Shown here: positions 6,683 through 16,308 of the stretch, piece after piece
How positions within the stretch are numbered: the first letter of the stretch is position 1
How the letters are laid out: each line of letters opens with the position of its first letter
Source: UBA5078 sp964538025
GTDB taxonomy: Bacteria > Pseudomonadota > Gammaproteobacteria > Pseudomonadales > Pseudohongiellaceae
Direction of reading: 5' to 3'
Length of the DNA: 64,000 bases
Assembly (NCBI GenBank): GCA_964538025.1
Contig: CAZICZ010000007.1
Coordinates: 62,001 to 126,000 of the forward strand
Notes under the pieces: model-generated
Database searches by the model: none
Told to the model about the DNA's origin: nothing
What the model saw: the letters and a program-made list of their open reading frames with translations, nothing else
Position numbers and translations under genes: made by a program

Positions 6683-8011
6683 ATGCGTCATGAGATCGTT
6701 TACCTGCTCCTGCTGCTCCCCTCCCTCACCCTTCATGCCGACGAAAACACCCTGCATCAGATCGGAACAGCACCCTCGGCGGCCCGCATTCAGCGCGATA
6801 TTGAAACCTTGGTGGGGTTTGGCACCCGGCACACCCTGTCAGAGACCACCTCGGACACGCGCGGCATCGGCGCTGCAAGACGCTGGCTGCAGGCAGAGTT
6901 CGAGTCCATCTCGGCAGCCTGCGGGGGGTGCCTCGAGGTCATGACGGTCAGTGGGGTGGTCTCCGGCACCGCGCGTATCCCCGATCCGGTGGAAGTCGTC
7001 AACGTCATCGCCATCCAGCGCGGCACCCGTGACACCAATCGTTTTGTCATGATGACGGCCGACATCGACACCCGCGTCAGTGACCCCATGAACTTCACCA
7101 GCGACTCCCCCGGCGCCAATGACAATGCGTCCGGGCTGGCCGGCGTGCTGGAAGCGGCGAGGGTCCTGACGCAATACCGTTTTCCGGGGTCCATCGTGTA
7201 TACCGGCCTCTCGGGCGAGGAACAGGGCCTGAACGGCGGCGCCATTGTTGCGGACTACATCAAGGCCCAGGGCTGGCAACTGCAGGCCGTGATCAACAAC
7301 GACATGATCGGCAACATCACGGGCATCAACGGGGTGATCAACAACAGCACGGCGCGCGTGTTCTCCGAGGGCACGCGGGTTGTGGAAACGCCCGAGGAAG
7401 CGTCCCAACGCCGCTTCCAGGGGGGCGAGCTCGATTCCGCGTCCCGCAATCTCGCCCGTTACATCGACACCATGGCCGACCGTTACGTGCCCAATCTCGA
7501 CGTAATGATGGTCTACCGGCTGGACAGGTTCGGCCGCGGCGGGCACCACCGTCCGTTCAACGAGGCTGGCTTTACCGCGGTCCGCGTCATGGAGACCAAC
7601 GAGAACTACCGCTGGCAGCATCAGGATATTCGGGTGGAGGACGGCATCGCCTATGGGGATGTCATTGAACATGTCGACTTCGACTACGCCGCGAAACTGA
7701 CAGCACTCAATGCCGTCACTCTCGCTGCCATGGCGTGGGCGCCCGCCCCGCCGCGCGGGGTCAGCATCAGTGGCCAGGTCAGCCCGGACACCACGCTGCG
7801 CTGGGAGAAGGCACCGGGTGCCAGCGCCTATCGCATCCACTGGCGCCTGACTACCGATGCCCAGTGGACGCATCAGCGAGATGTGGGAGATGTGGCGGAA
7901 TTTACGCTGGAGAACGTGGTGATCGACAATTATTTCTTCGGCGTTTCCAGCGTGTCGGAAGACGGCATCCAAAGCCCGGTCGTGTTCCCGGGGCCTGCCG
8001 GCGCCTTCTGA
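6683..8011 (+). CDS. Secreted M28-family metallopeptidase
   Basis: A 442-residue protein with a signal peptide (1-18) and an M28 aminopeptidase domain (about 40-345). Visible M28 blocks are GANDNASG (bridging Asp, near 146), GEEQGL with the catalytic Glu pair (near 179), NNDMIGN (near 208) and a late His in GRGGHHRPFN (near 288). At the first zinc site the usual His-x-Asp is Asp-Ile-Asp (127-129), so one ligand differs. The C-terminal 75 residues resemble a fibronectin type III-like domain (YRIHWR, SVSEDGIQSPVV). It likely removes N-terminal residues in the periplasm or outside the cell. It converges on the next gene with a 3-base gap. Confidence 0.83.
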   Translation: MRHEIVYLLLLLPSLTLHADENTLHQIGTAPSAARIQRDIETLVGFGTRHTLSETTSDTRGIGAARRWLQAEFESISAACGGCLEVMTVSGVVSGTARIPDPVEVVNVIAIQRGTRDTNRFVMMTADIDTRVSDPMNFTSDSPGANDNASGLAGVLEAARVLTQYRFPGSIVYTGLSGEEQGLNGGAIVADYIKAQGWQLQAVINNDMIGNITGINGVINNSTARVFSEGTRVVETPEEASQRRFQGGELDSASRNLARYIDTMADRYVPNLDVMMVYRLDRFGRGGHHRPFNEAGFTAVRVMETNENYRWQHQDIRVEDGIAYGDVIEHVDFDYAAKLTALNAVTLAAMAWAPAPPRGVSISGQVSPDTTLRWEKAPGASAYRIHWRLTTDAQWTHQRDVGDVAEFTLENVVIDNYFFGVSSVSEDGIQSPVVFPGPAGAF

Positions 8012-8014
8012 TCT

Positions 8015-10933
8015 TTACGGCGCCGCAGGGTTCTCACAGACCACCTGCCCGTTTTTGATTACCGTGCGCACGTTGCGCACCTGCGAAATGTCTTCGATGG
8101 CATTGCCGCCCAGTATCACGAGGTCGGCCAGATAGCCGCGCGCGATCTTGCCCAGCTGATCGCCCGCCCCGAGCGCATCGGCAGCATCCCCGGTCGCGGA
8201 GCGTAGCGCCTGCGAGGTGCTCAGGCCTGCCTCGACATAAATTTCCAGTTCCCGGTGCAGGGAGTCGGCAAAACTCACAAAGGGCGAATCCGTCCCGGCC
8301 ACGATGCGACCTCCCCCAGTGACGATTTTGAACAGCGTCGCCTTTTGCGCCTCCCCATTGGAATTGCGTTCGCTCAAGGACAGCGTGGGCGTGATGATGA
8401 CGCGGGATTTGGTCGCCAGCTCGATCACGTCCTGATAGGCGATATTGAGACGGCTCTCCTTGAGCGAATAGCCACGGCGACTGGTCGCAGCCAGATGCTC
8501 CATCTGATCGATGCCATTGGCCACGGCGGGATAGAGTTCGTGGGAGGACACGGGAATCCCGCTGGCATGGGCAAGCGCAATGGCCTGTTTCTGGATGGCA
8601 TAGTCCTGTCGCACATAACTCTTGTACATGTCCAGCCCGAGCGCAGTGGACAGGCGCAGGGAGTCCTCCAGACGCTCTTCTGTCTCGACCGTTTCGGACA
8701 CCCCGTACGAGATCCGGCTGCCTTCGTTGAGGGGGCCTGCGGTGAACACCCGCGGCCCCGGCCGACGCCCTGAGGCTTCCGCTTCGCGTCGCTCGACGGC
8801 GTGATAGGGATCATCGCCGGTCTCGCGCACGGTCGTGATCGCGCTGCACAAATACAGCTGGCCCAGCGCAACGCCCTGTGTGGTGGACTGGTGGGTATGG
8901 TTCTCGATGAGGCCCGGCATCACGAACTGGCGCGATGCGTCGATCAGGCGACCCTGCACCTGGCTCAGGCCTGCCGTGCGCACGTCGGTGATGACCCCGT
9001 TCTGGATGATGATATCCATCGCCGGCACCGTGCCATCGTGAATGCCATCGAACAGACGGCCCGCCCGCAGAGTGATTGTTTCCTGAGGCATGGCCTGCGA
9101 CCAGCGCGGCGCAATGTCCACGATGCGTGTTCGTCGGCGGCGCGCCTCGTAGAGCTTAAGGGTGTCCCCATCGAGATAAATCAGATGCGTCCCATCCGCG
9201 GACCAGCTGGGATTCTCGCCGGCGGCCGCTATGCGACGCGCCTCGCCCAGGGACCCGTCAGTTCCCAGCGGCACGCTCCAGAGCGCGCCATCCAGGCGGT
9301 AAACCATGTCGCCGGTCGAAGACCACGCGGGCCGGTTATGCTGCCTGCGGCCGAGTGATTTGCCCGGAACCGGGGCCACCACACGTGTCTCACCGCTGCC
9401 CGAAGCGGGCAGCAGGGTCAGCACATTGTGCCCTTCGCGAAACCGGCTGTTGCCCGGTGCGCGCGAGGTCACGGCCAGCACCTCGCCGTCCGGCGACCAG
9501 GCGGGCGCACTGGGGCCAAACAGGGGCTCCGACACCGCCGTGTCTGTGCCATCGGCAAGGTCGATGACGTGGACTGTGGAGGAGACAAACACGGTATTGC
9601 CCTCGTCCAGCAGATAGGCAATCCGGCTGCCATCGGGGGAAAAAATCGGCGAACTGGGCGCCTTGGCGAGATCGCTGATGCGGGTGGACGTGCCATCGGC
9701 GAGGGTCATGACCCACACGTCCGTTTTCCCTTCGCGGTCCGAGACAAAAGCAATGCGCGCGCCGTCGGAAGACCAGCTAGGGGACAGATCGATACTGACA
9801 TCGTCCGTCAGCTGGCGCGGTTCGCCATTCTCCAGATCGACAATCCACAAATCCCCCAGCGCGGCGTAGGCGGCCTGACGCCCGTCGGGCGAGAGGATGG
9901 GGTCCACGATTCCCAGCGCCTTGCGTGGGGTTTGATCGCGCAGGGCGTAGCGACGACGCTCATAGGGTGTGCGGTCGAGGGTCACGCTCGCCTGAAACGG
10001 CACTGACGGGCCCGGCTCCCCGGCCGCCGTCAGAGTTTTCACCTGACCGTCGGCGGTGTAGTACACCCTGCCATCAGGCGCGACGCTGGGGCGAAAGGGA
10101 AAGATATCGCCGCCCTGCACCAGAATCTCGGCCCCCAATCCGTCCATCGGGACCTGCGCGAGGTGAGTCTGATCCCCGTCAATGCCGACGATATACAGGC
10201 TGTTGCCATCCGCCGACCATGCTGGCGCTCCCAACAGGGGGGCACTGTACAGTTCCCGAAGCCCCCGCCCGTTGAGCTCACGGACCACCAAGCGGTGCAC
10301 CGGGCCATCGATCACGAAGGCAAGATTATTGCCGTCCGGCGACAACGTAGGGGTGACGGCGTTGCCATCGCCGGAGAAATACGGCGTGGTGGGGGGCAGA
10401 TATCCCGTCTCCCGGGCAGTGGTCAGCGGACGCCGTTCACCACTGCGCAGGTCGGTCATCCACACGGCATACCCCCCGTCCTCGTCACTGGAATACAGAA
10501 TCTGCCGACTGTCGTAGGTAAAGGCCGGATAGCGTGCATCGGCAGCCGGGCCATTCGCGATCTGGGTCAGATCATCGCCGTCGGGCTCGACTGTCCACAG
10601 GGAAAAGGCATCGCCGACAAACGCGTAAAACCCGATGCGCGACCCGTCCGGGGCCCACATGGGTTCTTGTGCATCCATTTCAGCCGGGGTGATGGCTTCC
10701 GCCACGCCGCCCTCGGCAGGCACCCGCCACAGGACGCCCTGCAGGGCCAGTACCAGCGTTTCGCCATCCGGGGAAATCGCGGCGGCCATGTTGGTGCCCT
10801 CGGTCATCGTTGCCTCCACGAGCACACGCTCCTGTGCGGCCATCCCCGGGGTGTTTATCGAACAGGACATCGCCACGCCCAGGATCAGGGCCCTCCAGCG
10901 GGACGAACAAAACAGGGACGCGCCAGCAGCCAT
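8015..10933 (-). CDS. Exported amidohydrolase with TolB-like beta-propeller
   Basis: A 972-residue two-part protein. After a signal-like N-terminus (1-35), roughly 40-640 consists of repeated WD40/PD40 units (SPDG, WSPDG, WSADG motifs) as in TolB and DPP-IV propellers. The C-terminal part (about 650-970) is an amidohydrolase with the metal motif ENHTH, a following SSHELYP, MEHLAA and the late AGTDSP aspartate. The pair is a known architecture of uncharacterised exported hydrolases; the substrate is unknown, possibly a cyclic amide or peptide. The ATG at 10933 follows AAAGGAG; a longer in-frame start adds 22 residues without signal character. Its neighbour, a secreted peptidase, suggests extracytoplasmic peptide scavenging. 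Confidence 0.85.
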   Translation of the reverse strand: MAAGASLFCSSRWRALILGVAMSCSINTPGMAAQERVLVEATMTEGTNMAAAISPDGETLVLALQGVLWRVPAEGGVAEAITPAEMDAQEPMWAPDGSRIGFYAFVGDAFSLWTVEPDGDDLTQIANGPAADARYPAFTYDSRQILYSSDEDGGYAVWMTDLRSGERRPLTTARETGYLPPTTPYFSGDGNAVTPTLSPDGNNLAFVIDGPVHRLVVRELNGRGLRELYSAPLLGAPAWSADGNSLYIVGIDGDQTHLAQVPMDGLGAEILVQGGDIFPFRPSVAPDGRVYYTADGQVKTLTAAGEPGPSVPFQASVTLDRTPYERRRYALRDQTPRKALGIVDPILSPDGRQAAYAALGDLWIVDLENGEPRQLTDDVSIDLSPSWSSDGARIAFVSDREGKTDVWVMTLADGTSTRISDLAKAPSSPIFSPDGSRIAYLLDEGNTVFVSSTVHVIDLADGTDTAVSEPLFGPSAPAWSPDGEVLAVTSRAPGNSRFREGHNVLTLLPASGSGETRVVAPVPGKSLGRRQHNRPAWSSTGDMVYRLDGALWSVPLGTDGSLGEARRIAAAGENPSWSADGTHLIYLDGDTLKLYEARRRRTRIVDIAPRWSQAMPQETITLRAGRLFDGIHDGTVPAMDIIIQNGVITDVRTAGLSQVQGRLIDASRQFVMPGLIENHTHQSTTQGVALGQLYLCSAITTVRETGDDPYHAVERREAEASGRRPGPRVFTAGPLNEGSRISYGVSETVETEERLEDSLRLSTALGLDMYKSYVRQDYAIQKQAIALAHASGIPVSSHELYPAVANGIDQMEHLAATSRRGYSLKESRLNIAYQDVIELATKSRVIITPTLSLSERNSNGEAQKATLFKIVTGGGRIVAGTDSPFVSFADSLHRELEIYVEAGLSTSQALRSATGDAADALGAGDQLGKIARGYLADLVILGGNAIEDISQVRNVRTVIKNGQVVCENPAAP

Positions 10934-11025
10934 CGACTTGCTCCTTTGGAAAAACGGGGGACGAACGGGGAATTTGCAGGAAAGGCGTGCGCCGTGCAAG
11001 TCGGAACGCAGCCGCGATCCGCCCC

Positions 11026-12537
11026 CTAGGAGGACGCAGGCTGCAGGACGGCCTCAAGCGCCTCGCAGACCCGTTCGATCACCGTGATTCGCGCCAGTTT
11101 CTTGTCCACTGCCGGCACCAGAATCCAGGGAGCATTCTGCGTGCTGGTGCGCGACACCATGTCGTGCACGGCATGAGAATAAGCCCGCCATTTTTCCCGA
11201 TTGCGCCAGTCTTCATCGGTAATCTTGTAATGCTTCCAGGCCAGCTCCTCGCGCTCGTGGAAGCGTCGCAACTGTTCCTCTGGACTGATATGCAGCCAGA
11301 ATTTCAGCAGCACGATGCCGTGATCGGTGAGCTGTTCCTCGAAGGCATTGATCTCCGGATAACCACGCTCCCATTCCGCCGCGGTGCTGAATCCCTCCAC
11401 TCGCTCCACCAGAACCCGGCCGTACCAGGAACGGTCATACACGGTGACGTAGCCGGCGCGCGGCAGATGACGCCAGAATCGCCAGAGATAGTGATGGTCC
11501 TTTTCCTCATCGGTCGGGGCGGCAATGGAAATGACGCGGACCAGCCGGGCATCGATCCCGGCGACCAGACGACGGATCGTGCCGCCCTTGCCGGCGGCAT
11601 CCCACCCTTCAAAGACCAGCACCGTGTCGCGACGCTGTCGTTTGGCCTGCCAGGTCAGACGCCGCAAACGGGCCTGCAAGTGTTGCAGCCTTTCATCGTA
11701 GTCCTCCCCCTCGAAACGGTGTTCAAGATCGACTGTATCGAGAATCGTGCGCTGCGCTGCGCTGCCCGTGGCCGTGGTCTCCGGCGCGGCTGCCCTCGGC
11801 GGGGTTTTTGACAGGGTGGCTTTTTGCGTGGACGTGGTCAGGCTCTCCAGATGCCGGGTCAGCACCTCTTTCAGGATCGTGCCCACGGTAATGTCCTGGT
11901 AGTGGCTGTCGGTGGCTTCCACGATGTGCCACGGGGCGAGCGCGCTGTCCGTGTCACGAATGGCCCGTTCCGACACGGTGCGAAACCGCGCGTACTGTTT
12001 GGAGTATTCCGTCAGCTGCGGGCTGGCGATTTCGGCGGCCAGATCATGCTGCAGGCGTCGCGCCTGTTCGGCTTCGCTGATGTGGAACCAGAATTTGATG
12101 ATCACCGCGCCGTCGGCCGACAGCAACTGTTCAAATTCGGTGATCTGGTGCAGTTCCCGTTCGAACTTGTTGAGATCGCTATGACCCAGCGCATGTTCCA
12201 CGATCGGGTCGGTATACCAGGAACCCAGCATCACGCCGATCGTGCCGCGCTCAGGCAGCGCGCGCCAGAATCGCCAATATCGAGGCCGTTCTCGCTCCTC
12301 ATCACTGCTCTCCCAGAAGGCGTTGGTTCGCAGCCCGCGGGAATCGAACCACTTGTTGAGGCGGTTGACCACGCCCCCCTTGCCCGCCCCTTCGACGCCG
12401 GCAATAACGATGATCACGGGCACCTTGGCCGTCCGCAGCTGCTGCTGAAGGGCCAGCAGGGCCGTCTGCAGGTCCGACTCCCGCGCATTGAATTCCGCCT
12501 TGCTGAGGCTTCGCCCGAGCTCTGCCGTTTCAAACAT
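11026..12537 (-). CDS. pap: Two-domain PPK2 polyphosphate:AMP phosphotransferase
   Basis: A 503-residue protein with two PPK2 domains (about 10-225 and 255-495). The second has an intact Walker A GWDAAGKGG, Walker B-like YDRSWYGRVLVERVEG and the lid region, so it is the probable catalytic half. The first keeps GVEGAGKGG but its Walker B region reads MLGSWYTDP, lacking the Asp-Arg of the active domain. This matches class II PPK2 enzymes, which make ADP from AMP with polyphosphate as donor. Together with adenylate kinase this can regenerate ATP under stress. A GGAGAGG site precedes the start. It stands alone, divergent from the OsmC gene. Confidence 0.9.
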   Translation of the reverse strand: MFETAELGRSLSKAEFNARESDLQTALLALQQQLRTAKVPVIIVIAGVEGAGKGGVVNRLNKWFDSRGLRTNAFWESSDEERERPRYWRFWRALPERGTIGVMLGSWYTDPIVEHALGHSDLNKFERELHQITEFEQLLSADGAVIIKFWFHISEAEQARRLQHDLAAEIASPQLTEYSKQYARFRTVSERAIRDTDSALAPWHIVEATDSHYQDITVGTILKEVLTRHLESLTTSTQKATLSKTPPRAAAPETTATGSAAQRTILDTVDLEHRFEGEDYDERLQHLQARLRRLTWQAKRQRRDTVLVFEGWDAAGKGGTIRRLVAGIDARLVRVISIAAPTDEEKDHHYLWRFWRHLPRAGYVTVYDRSWYGRVLVERVEGFSTAAEWERGYPEINAFEEQLTDHGIVLLKFWLHISPEEQLRRFHEREELAWKHYKITDEDWRNREKWRAYSHAVHDMVSRTSTQNAPWILVPAVDKKLARITVIERVCEALEAVLQPASS

Positions 12538-12712
12538 GGCCCTCTCCCTTTTTGATGGACGCTTTTTGCACAGCTTAGCACTCCGACTGATCCGGCGACA
12601 TGCGGGTCGCGCCTATCATTGGCCCGCCTTTCCCACTATGATGGCGCCACTTTCCGGGAGCTCCCGCGCATGCCCGAGCGCCGCACTCCCTCCCCTCGTC
12701 AATAGGTACCCA

Positions 12713-13174
12713 ATGGAACAGAAACACTTCAGCCTGACCCTCACACGCCTCGAAAAATACCTCTTCCAGATCGATTTCGGGGAATTCGGCAATGTGCTTG
12801 CGGACGAGCCGCCCCCTTTGGGAGACGGGGAAGGGCCGAGTCCTTCCGCGCTGCTCGCCGCCTCGGTGGCCAATTGCCTTTCCGCAAGCCTGTTGTATGC
12901 CCTGGCCCGCAAAAAGGAGGACCCGGGAGAGATGCGCGCCGAGGTGACGGGCACCATCGAGCGTGTGGGCAAGTTCCTGCGCGTCACGCGGGTGAAGGTG
13001 GTGCTCTCGCTGGGCGTGGCCGCCTCCTCGCTGCCGTCCCTTGCAGCGGCGCTGGAAGTGTTCGAGGACTATTGCACGGTGACGCAGAGCGTTCGGGCGG
13101 GTGTCGCCGTCGACATCGAGATCTGCGATAGCACCGGCGCCCTGCTTCACCAGCACCTCGACAGCGCCCCATGA
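12713..13174 (+). CDS. OsmC-family peroxide-resistance protein
   Basis: A 153-residue OsmC/Ohr-fold protein with the two conserved cysteines, Cys-62 region in SVANCLSASLLYAL and a later one in FEDYCTVTQSVRAG (near 121-134). OsmC and Ohr proteins reduce organic hydroperoxides using this cysteine pair with dihydrolipoyl or glutathione donors. Which subfamily this one belongs to cannot be settled, and many YhfA/OsmC paralogues lack a known substrate. The ATG at 12713 is used since the longer open frame overlaps upstream control sequence. Its stop overlaps the start of the MFS transporter (ATGA), showing translational coupling. Confidence 0.8.
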   Translation: MEQKHFSLTLTRLEKYLFQIDFGEFGNVLADEPPPLGDGEGPSPSALLAASVANCLSASLLYALARKKEDPGEMRAEVTGTIERVGKFLRVTRVKVVLSLGVAASSLPSLAAALEVFEDYCTVTQSVRAGVAVDIEICDSTGALLHQHLDSAP

Positions 13175-14373
13175 CGGCACAGGAGACGCTCCCTCGGCCA
13201 GCGCTGGCGCCATTGGTCGGCATCAGCATCCTGTGCAATATCGTGGCCGTGGTGTTTGCCCGCCTAGCCTACGGGCTGATCCTGCCGTCCATGCAGGCCG
13301 ATCTGGCGCTGAGTTTCACGCAGGCGGCGCTGCTCGGAACGGTGACCGCGCTGGGCTATCTCTCGCTCGTGTTGCCGGCAGGCCTGTTTGCTGCCCGCTT
13401 TGGGGCCAGCCGCGCGATCGCATTGGGCATCGGTTTTGCCATCATGGGATTCAGCGGACTTTGGCTGGTGACCCACTATGCCGCGCTGCTGGCACTCATG
13501 GTCTGTCTGGGCGCCGCCACGGCCTTCACCTATACGCCCCTGATCTCCCTGCTGGGGAGCTGGTACCCGGAACGTCGCGGGACGGTGATCGGGCTGGCCA
13601 ACAGTGGGGTCGGGTCGGGAATGTTCCTGACAGGCGCGCTCATCCCGCGCATTACCGAGGCGGCAGGGGCCTCCGCCGATGCCTGGCGGACAGTCTGGAT
13701 TCTGTTCGCCGGGGTGGCGGTGCTTTGCGCCCTTGGCGTGTTCATGCTGCTGCGCGACCCGCCCCGGCAGGCACCCGACGCACGGGCCGCGCGGCCGACC
13801 GCGGGGCTTGCCGATGCCTTGCGCAATCCCCACGTACGCCGGGTCGCCTGGATCTATGGCATTGTCGGCATGACCTACATCCTGCAATCGCTGTTCATGG
13901 TCAGTTTTGCGCTGGACATCGGCCTCTCCGCGACGACCGCAGGCGGCCTGGTGGCGCTCATGGGGGTGCTCTCCATCTTTGCCTCCCCCAGCTGGGGCTG
14001 GGCAGCAGACCGCATCGGTCACGCCCAGGCGCTGATGATTTGCCTTGTGATGGCCATGGCGGGCACGCTGCTGCCGGTGCTCTGGCCCGCCTATCCAGCC
14101 TTTGTGATCCATTATGTGTTGCTGGGCGTTTCCACCACCGGGCAGTTCACCACCATTCTCGCCGCGGCGACCCGCACGGTCCGCCGGGAGCAGGCGGCCG
14201 TGACAATCAGCTTCATCACGCTGTTCTTCGCGGCAGGGCAATTGCTTGGCCCCTCGCTGGCGGGCCTGTTGCTGGAACACTCCGGCAGCTTTCCGGGTCT
14301 TTTTCTGCTGAGCAGCGCACTCCTGGGACTGGGCGCCTATCTGACCTGGCGGACGATTCCCGGCCGCGAATGA
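13171..14373 (+). CDS. MFS transporter, YbfB/CynX-like
   Basis: A 400-residue major facilitator with 12 predicted hydrophobic segments in two bundles separated by a charged loop near 195-215 (RDPPRQAPDARAARPT). The A-motif-like loop RFGASRAIALG (near 73-83) follows helix 2, and a second copy, DRIGHAQALM, follows helix 8. Substrate cannot be deduced; organic anion or drug export/import are both possible. It overlaps the OsmC-like gene by 4 bases and is followed after 145 bases by a GNAT gene, so an operon with both is plausible. Confidence 0.8.
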   Translation: MTAQETLPRPALAPLVGISILCNIVAVVFARLAYGLILPSMQADLALSFTQAALLGTVTALGYLSLVLPAGLFAARFGASRAIALGIGFAIMGFSGLWLVTHYAALLALMVCLGAATAFTYTPLISLLGSWYPERRGTVIGLANSGVGSGMFLTGALIPRITEAAGASADAWRTVWILFAGVAVLCALGVFMLLRDPPRQAPDARAARPTAGLADALRNPHVRRVAWIYGIVGMTYILQSLFMVSFALDIGLSATTAGGLVALMGVLSIFASPSWGWAADRIGHAQALMICLVMAMAGTLLPVLWPAYPAFVIHYVLLGVSTTGQFTTILAAATRTVRREQAAVTISFITLFFAAGQLLGPSLAGLLLEHSGSFPGLFLLSSALLGLGAYLTWRTIPGRE

Positions 14374-14524
14374 GGGCCCGCTTCCGTGGTATTCTGCCGG
14401 GCGGCACGAGCGGGGTCCCCGCCGTGATGCCTCCCCTTTCAACGACGTTCGGATCGACTATGTTGCACGCGAAACACCATGAAGCCCTGCCCCTTGTCGA
14501 TGCCGACCGTTTCGAGGCGTGACG

Positions 14525-14995
14525 ATGACTTCACCTTCCCTGCACTGGCAGTGTCTGCCCTTCGAGGAGCTGTCTCTGAACACCCTCTACGCCATTCTGC
14601 GCCTGCGTCAGGAGGTCTTTGCTGTCGAGCAGGCCAGTGTTTACCTCGATGTGGACGGCTTTGATCCCGGTGCCTGCCATCTGTTCGCGACCCAAGACGA
14701 GACCCCGGTGGCGTATTGCCGCCTGTTGAGCCCCGGCGTGAAATACCCGGAGGCCTCGATCGGGCGCGTCGTCACGGCACCGGGTGTCAGGGGAAGCGGT
14801 GCTGGCAGGGAGCTGATGCGACGGGCATTGACCGAATGCGAGGCGCGCTTTCCCGACAGCGGCCTGCGCATCTCGGCGCAGGCCTATCTGCAACGCTTTT
14901 ACGAGAGTTTTGGCTTTGCAGTGATCACCGCCCCCTATGATGAAGACGGCATTCCCCATATCGGGATGCGGCGCCCCGCCGGGGATCGCCCATGA
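14525..14995 (+). CDS. ElaA-like GNAT N-acetyltransferase
   Basis: A 156-residue GNAT protein resembling E. coli ElaA. It contains LRLRQEVFAVEQ near 22-33, IGRVVTAPGVRGSGAGREL (near 77-95) forming the acetyl-CoA pyrophosphate loop, and the ElaA-like end with FYESFGF followed by DEDGIPHIGM. ElaA-type proteins are predicted acyltransferases of unknown acceptor. A GTG six bases upstream (14519) could also start it; the ATG is chosen. It overlaps the next gene (ydgA-like) by 4 bases, and the two are co-transcribed. Confidence 0.82.
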   Translation: MTSPSLHWQCLPFEELSLNTLYAILRLRQEVFAVEQASVYLDVDGFDPGACHLFATQDETPVAYCRLLSPGVKYPEASIGRVVTAPGVRGSGAGRELMRRALTECEARFPDSGLRISAQAYLQRFYESFGFAVITAPYDEDGIPHIGMRRPAGDRP

Positions 14996-16308
14996 AAAAG
15001 ACTTTGCTGGCGCTGGCGGCGCTGGGCCTCGTCGTGCTGACCGGCACGCCGCTGGTCGTGGGCCTGGTCATCAATGACCCCGCGCACCTCGCGGAATTGT
15101 CCCGACAACTGGGCCAGCCCGGCCTGACGCTGTCCCTGCAGCGTCACTGGTTCAGCACCACCGGCACGGCGGTCATCGAAGACCCGGTGATCGCTGGTCA
15201 ACAGACCCGTGGCACCCGCGTGAGCACCCCGGTGTCCCTGCGCCACGGACTGGTGATCCGCACCCCCGAGGGGCTGCGTGTGGGTCTGGCCTACGCGCAG
15301 CTCGAACCTCGACTGGAAACCGCCCTGGGAGACCCGGTGCTGGATGCCCTGCTGGCGGGGCCCACCACCGCGCAGGCGAGTCTGCTGGTTTCGCTGACCG
15401 GCAGCCTGCACCTGACTGTTCGCAACGAGGCTCTGCGCGTTGAGGATGCCGGACTGACACTGCAGATCGACGCGCCCGTCCTGACGGTGGATGTCATGCC
15501 CGACCGCAGTGCCCGTCTTGCGCTGCACGCCGAATCCGTGGCACTTCGCGACCCGGGGGTGTTGCTTGAGATCGACGGCCCTGCGCTGCGCCTCGAAACC
15601 GCCAGTCTGGACGCGTCTCCCCTGCCCGGCAGCGTGCAGCTTGCCATCTCCCGCCTGCACGGTCTCCCCGGGGAAGACCCGCGGGAGGAGTTGACGCTGC
15701 ACGACATTCGCATAGACTATGTCGCCCGCGCAGTACCAGGCCCGGAAGAATCGCGTTCGACTTTGTTTTTACAGCAAAATTTTCGCATTGGGATGCTCGA
15801 ATCGCGTCTGCCGCTGTCGGCGATCGCCATGGAATCCGTCATGAGCGATGTGCCGATGTCGGTGTTTGAAGACGCCGTGACACTGCTTCGGGACGCACAG
15901 GCGGGGCAAGCGACGCAGGACAAGGCAGAGGCCCTGTCGCTGCGCCTGTGGCAGTCGGCCTGGTCGCAACACACCGAGGCGACAATGACCGTCTGGGACG
16001 GCGAACACGCCATGGACCTGACACTGCAGTGGGCAGGACTGCCCAACGTGCGCAACGTCGCCGAGATTGACGCGGATCAGGTGATAAATGCCCTTACCGG
16101 CACCCTGGACCTGCGTTCGAACATCGAGGCGGTGAGCCGCGGCCCGCTGGGCGTGATGGCCCGCAATTATGCCCGGCAGGGCGCCCTCGCGCAGACAGGT
16201 AGCGACTACACGCTCCGCCTGGCGCTGCAGGATGGCGAGCTGCTATACAACGGCGAACGCTATTCGCTGGAACCGCTTTTGACCCTACTGAGCCTGTTGA
16301 GCCCATGA
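14992..16308 (+). CDS. YdgA-like DUF945 protein
   Basis: A 438-residue protein with an N-terminal membrane anchor or signal (residues 3-26, KKTLLALAALGLVVLTG), followed by a long beta-rich region of alternating hydrophobic residues. The pattern and the C-terminal GELLYNGERYSLEPLL motif are characteristic of YdgA/DUF945. YdgA is a periplasmically exposed inner membrane protein with no established function. Both ends overlap neighbouring genes by 4 bases (GNAT upstream, ygiQ downstream), so it is the middle cistron of a tightly coupled operon. It shows no cysteine or catalytic motifs. Confidence 0.75.
   Translation: MKKTLLALAALGLVVLTGTPLVVGLVINDPAHLAELSRQLGQPGLTLSLQRHWFSTTGTAVIEDPVIAGQQTRGTRVSTPVSLRHGLVIRTPEGLRVGLAYAQLEPRLETALGDPVLDALLAGPTTAQASLLVSLTGSLHLTVRNEALRVEDAGLTLQIDAPVLTVDVMPDRSARLALHAESVALRDPGVLLEIDGPALRLETASLDASPLPGSVQLAISRLHGLPGEDPREELTLHDIRIDYVARAVPGPEESRSTLFLQQNFRIGMLESRLPLSAIAMESVMSDVPMSVFEDAVTLLRDAQAGQATQDKAEALSLRLWQSAWSQHTEATMTVWDGEHAMDLTLQWAGLPNVRNVAEIDADQVINALTGTLDLRSNIEAVSRGPLGVMARNYARQGALAQTGSDYTLRLALQDGELLYNGERYSLEPLLTLLSLLSP

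Noticed and set aside
14374..14524. Short ORF between the MFS and GNAT genes (ATG at 14461, ending near the GNAT start)
   Set aside because: About 20 codons, no ribosome site of its own and no recognisable family; more likely leader or spacer.
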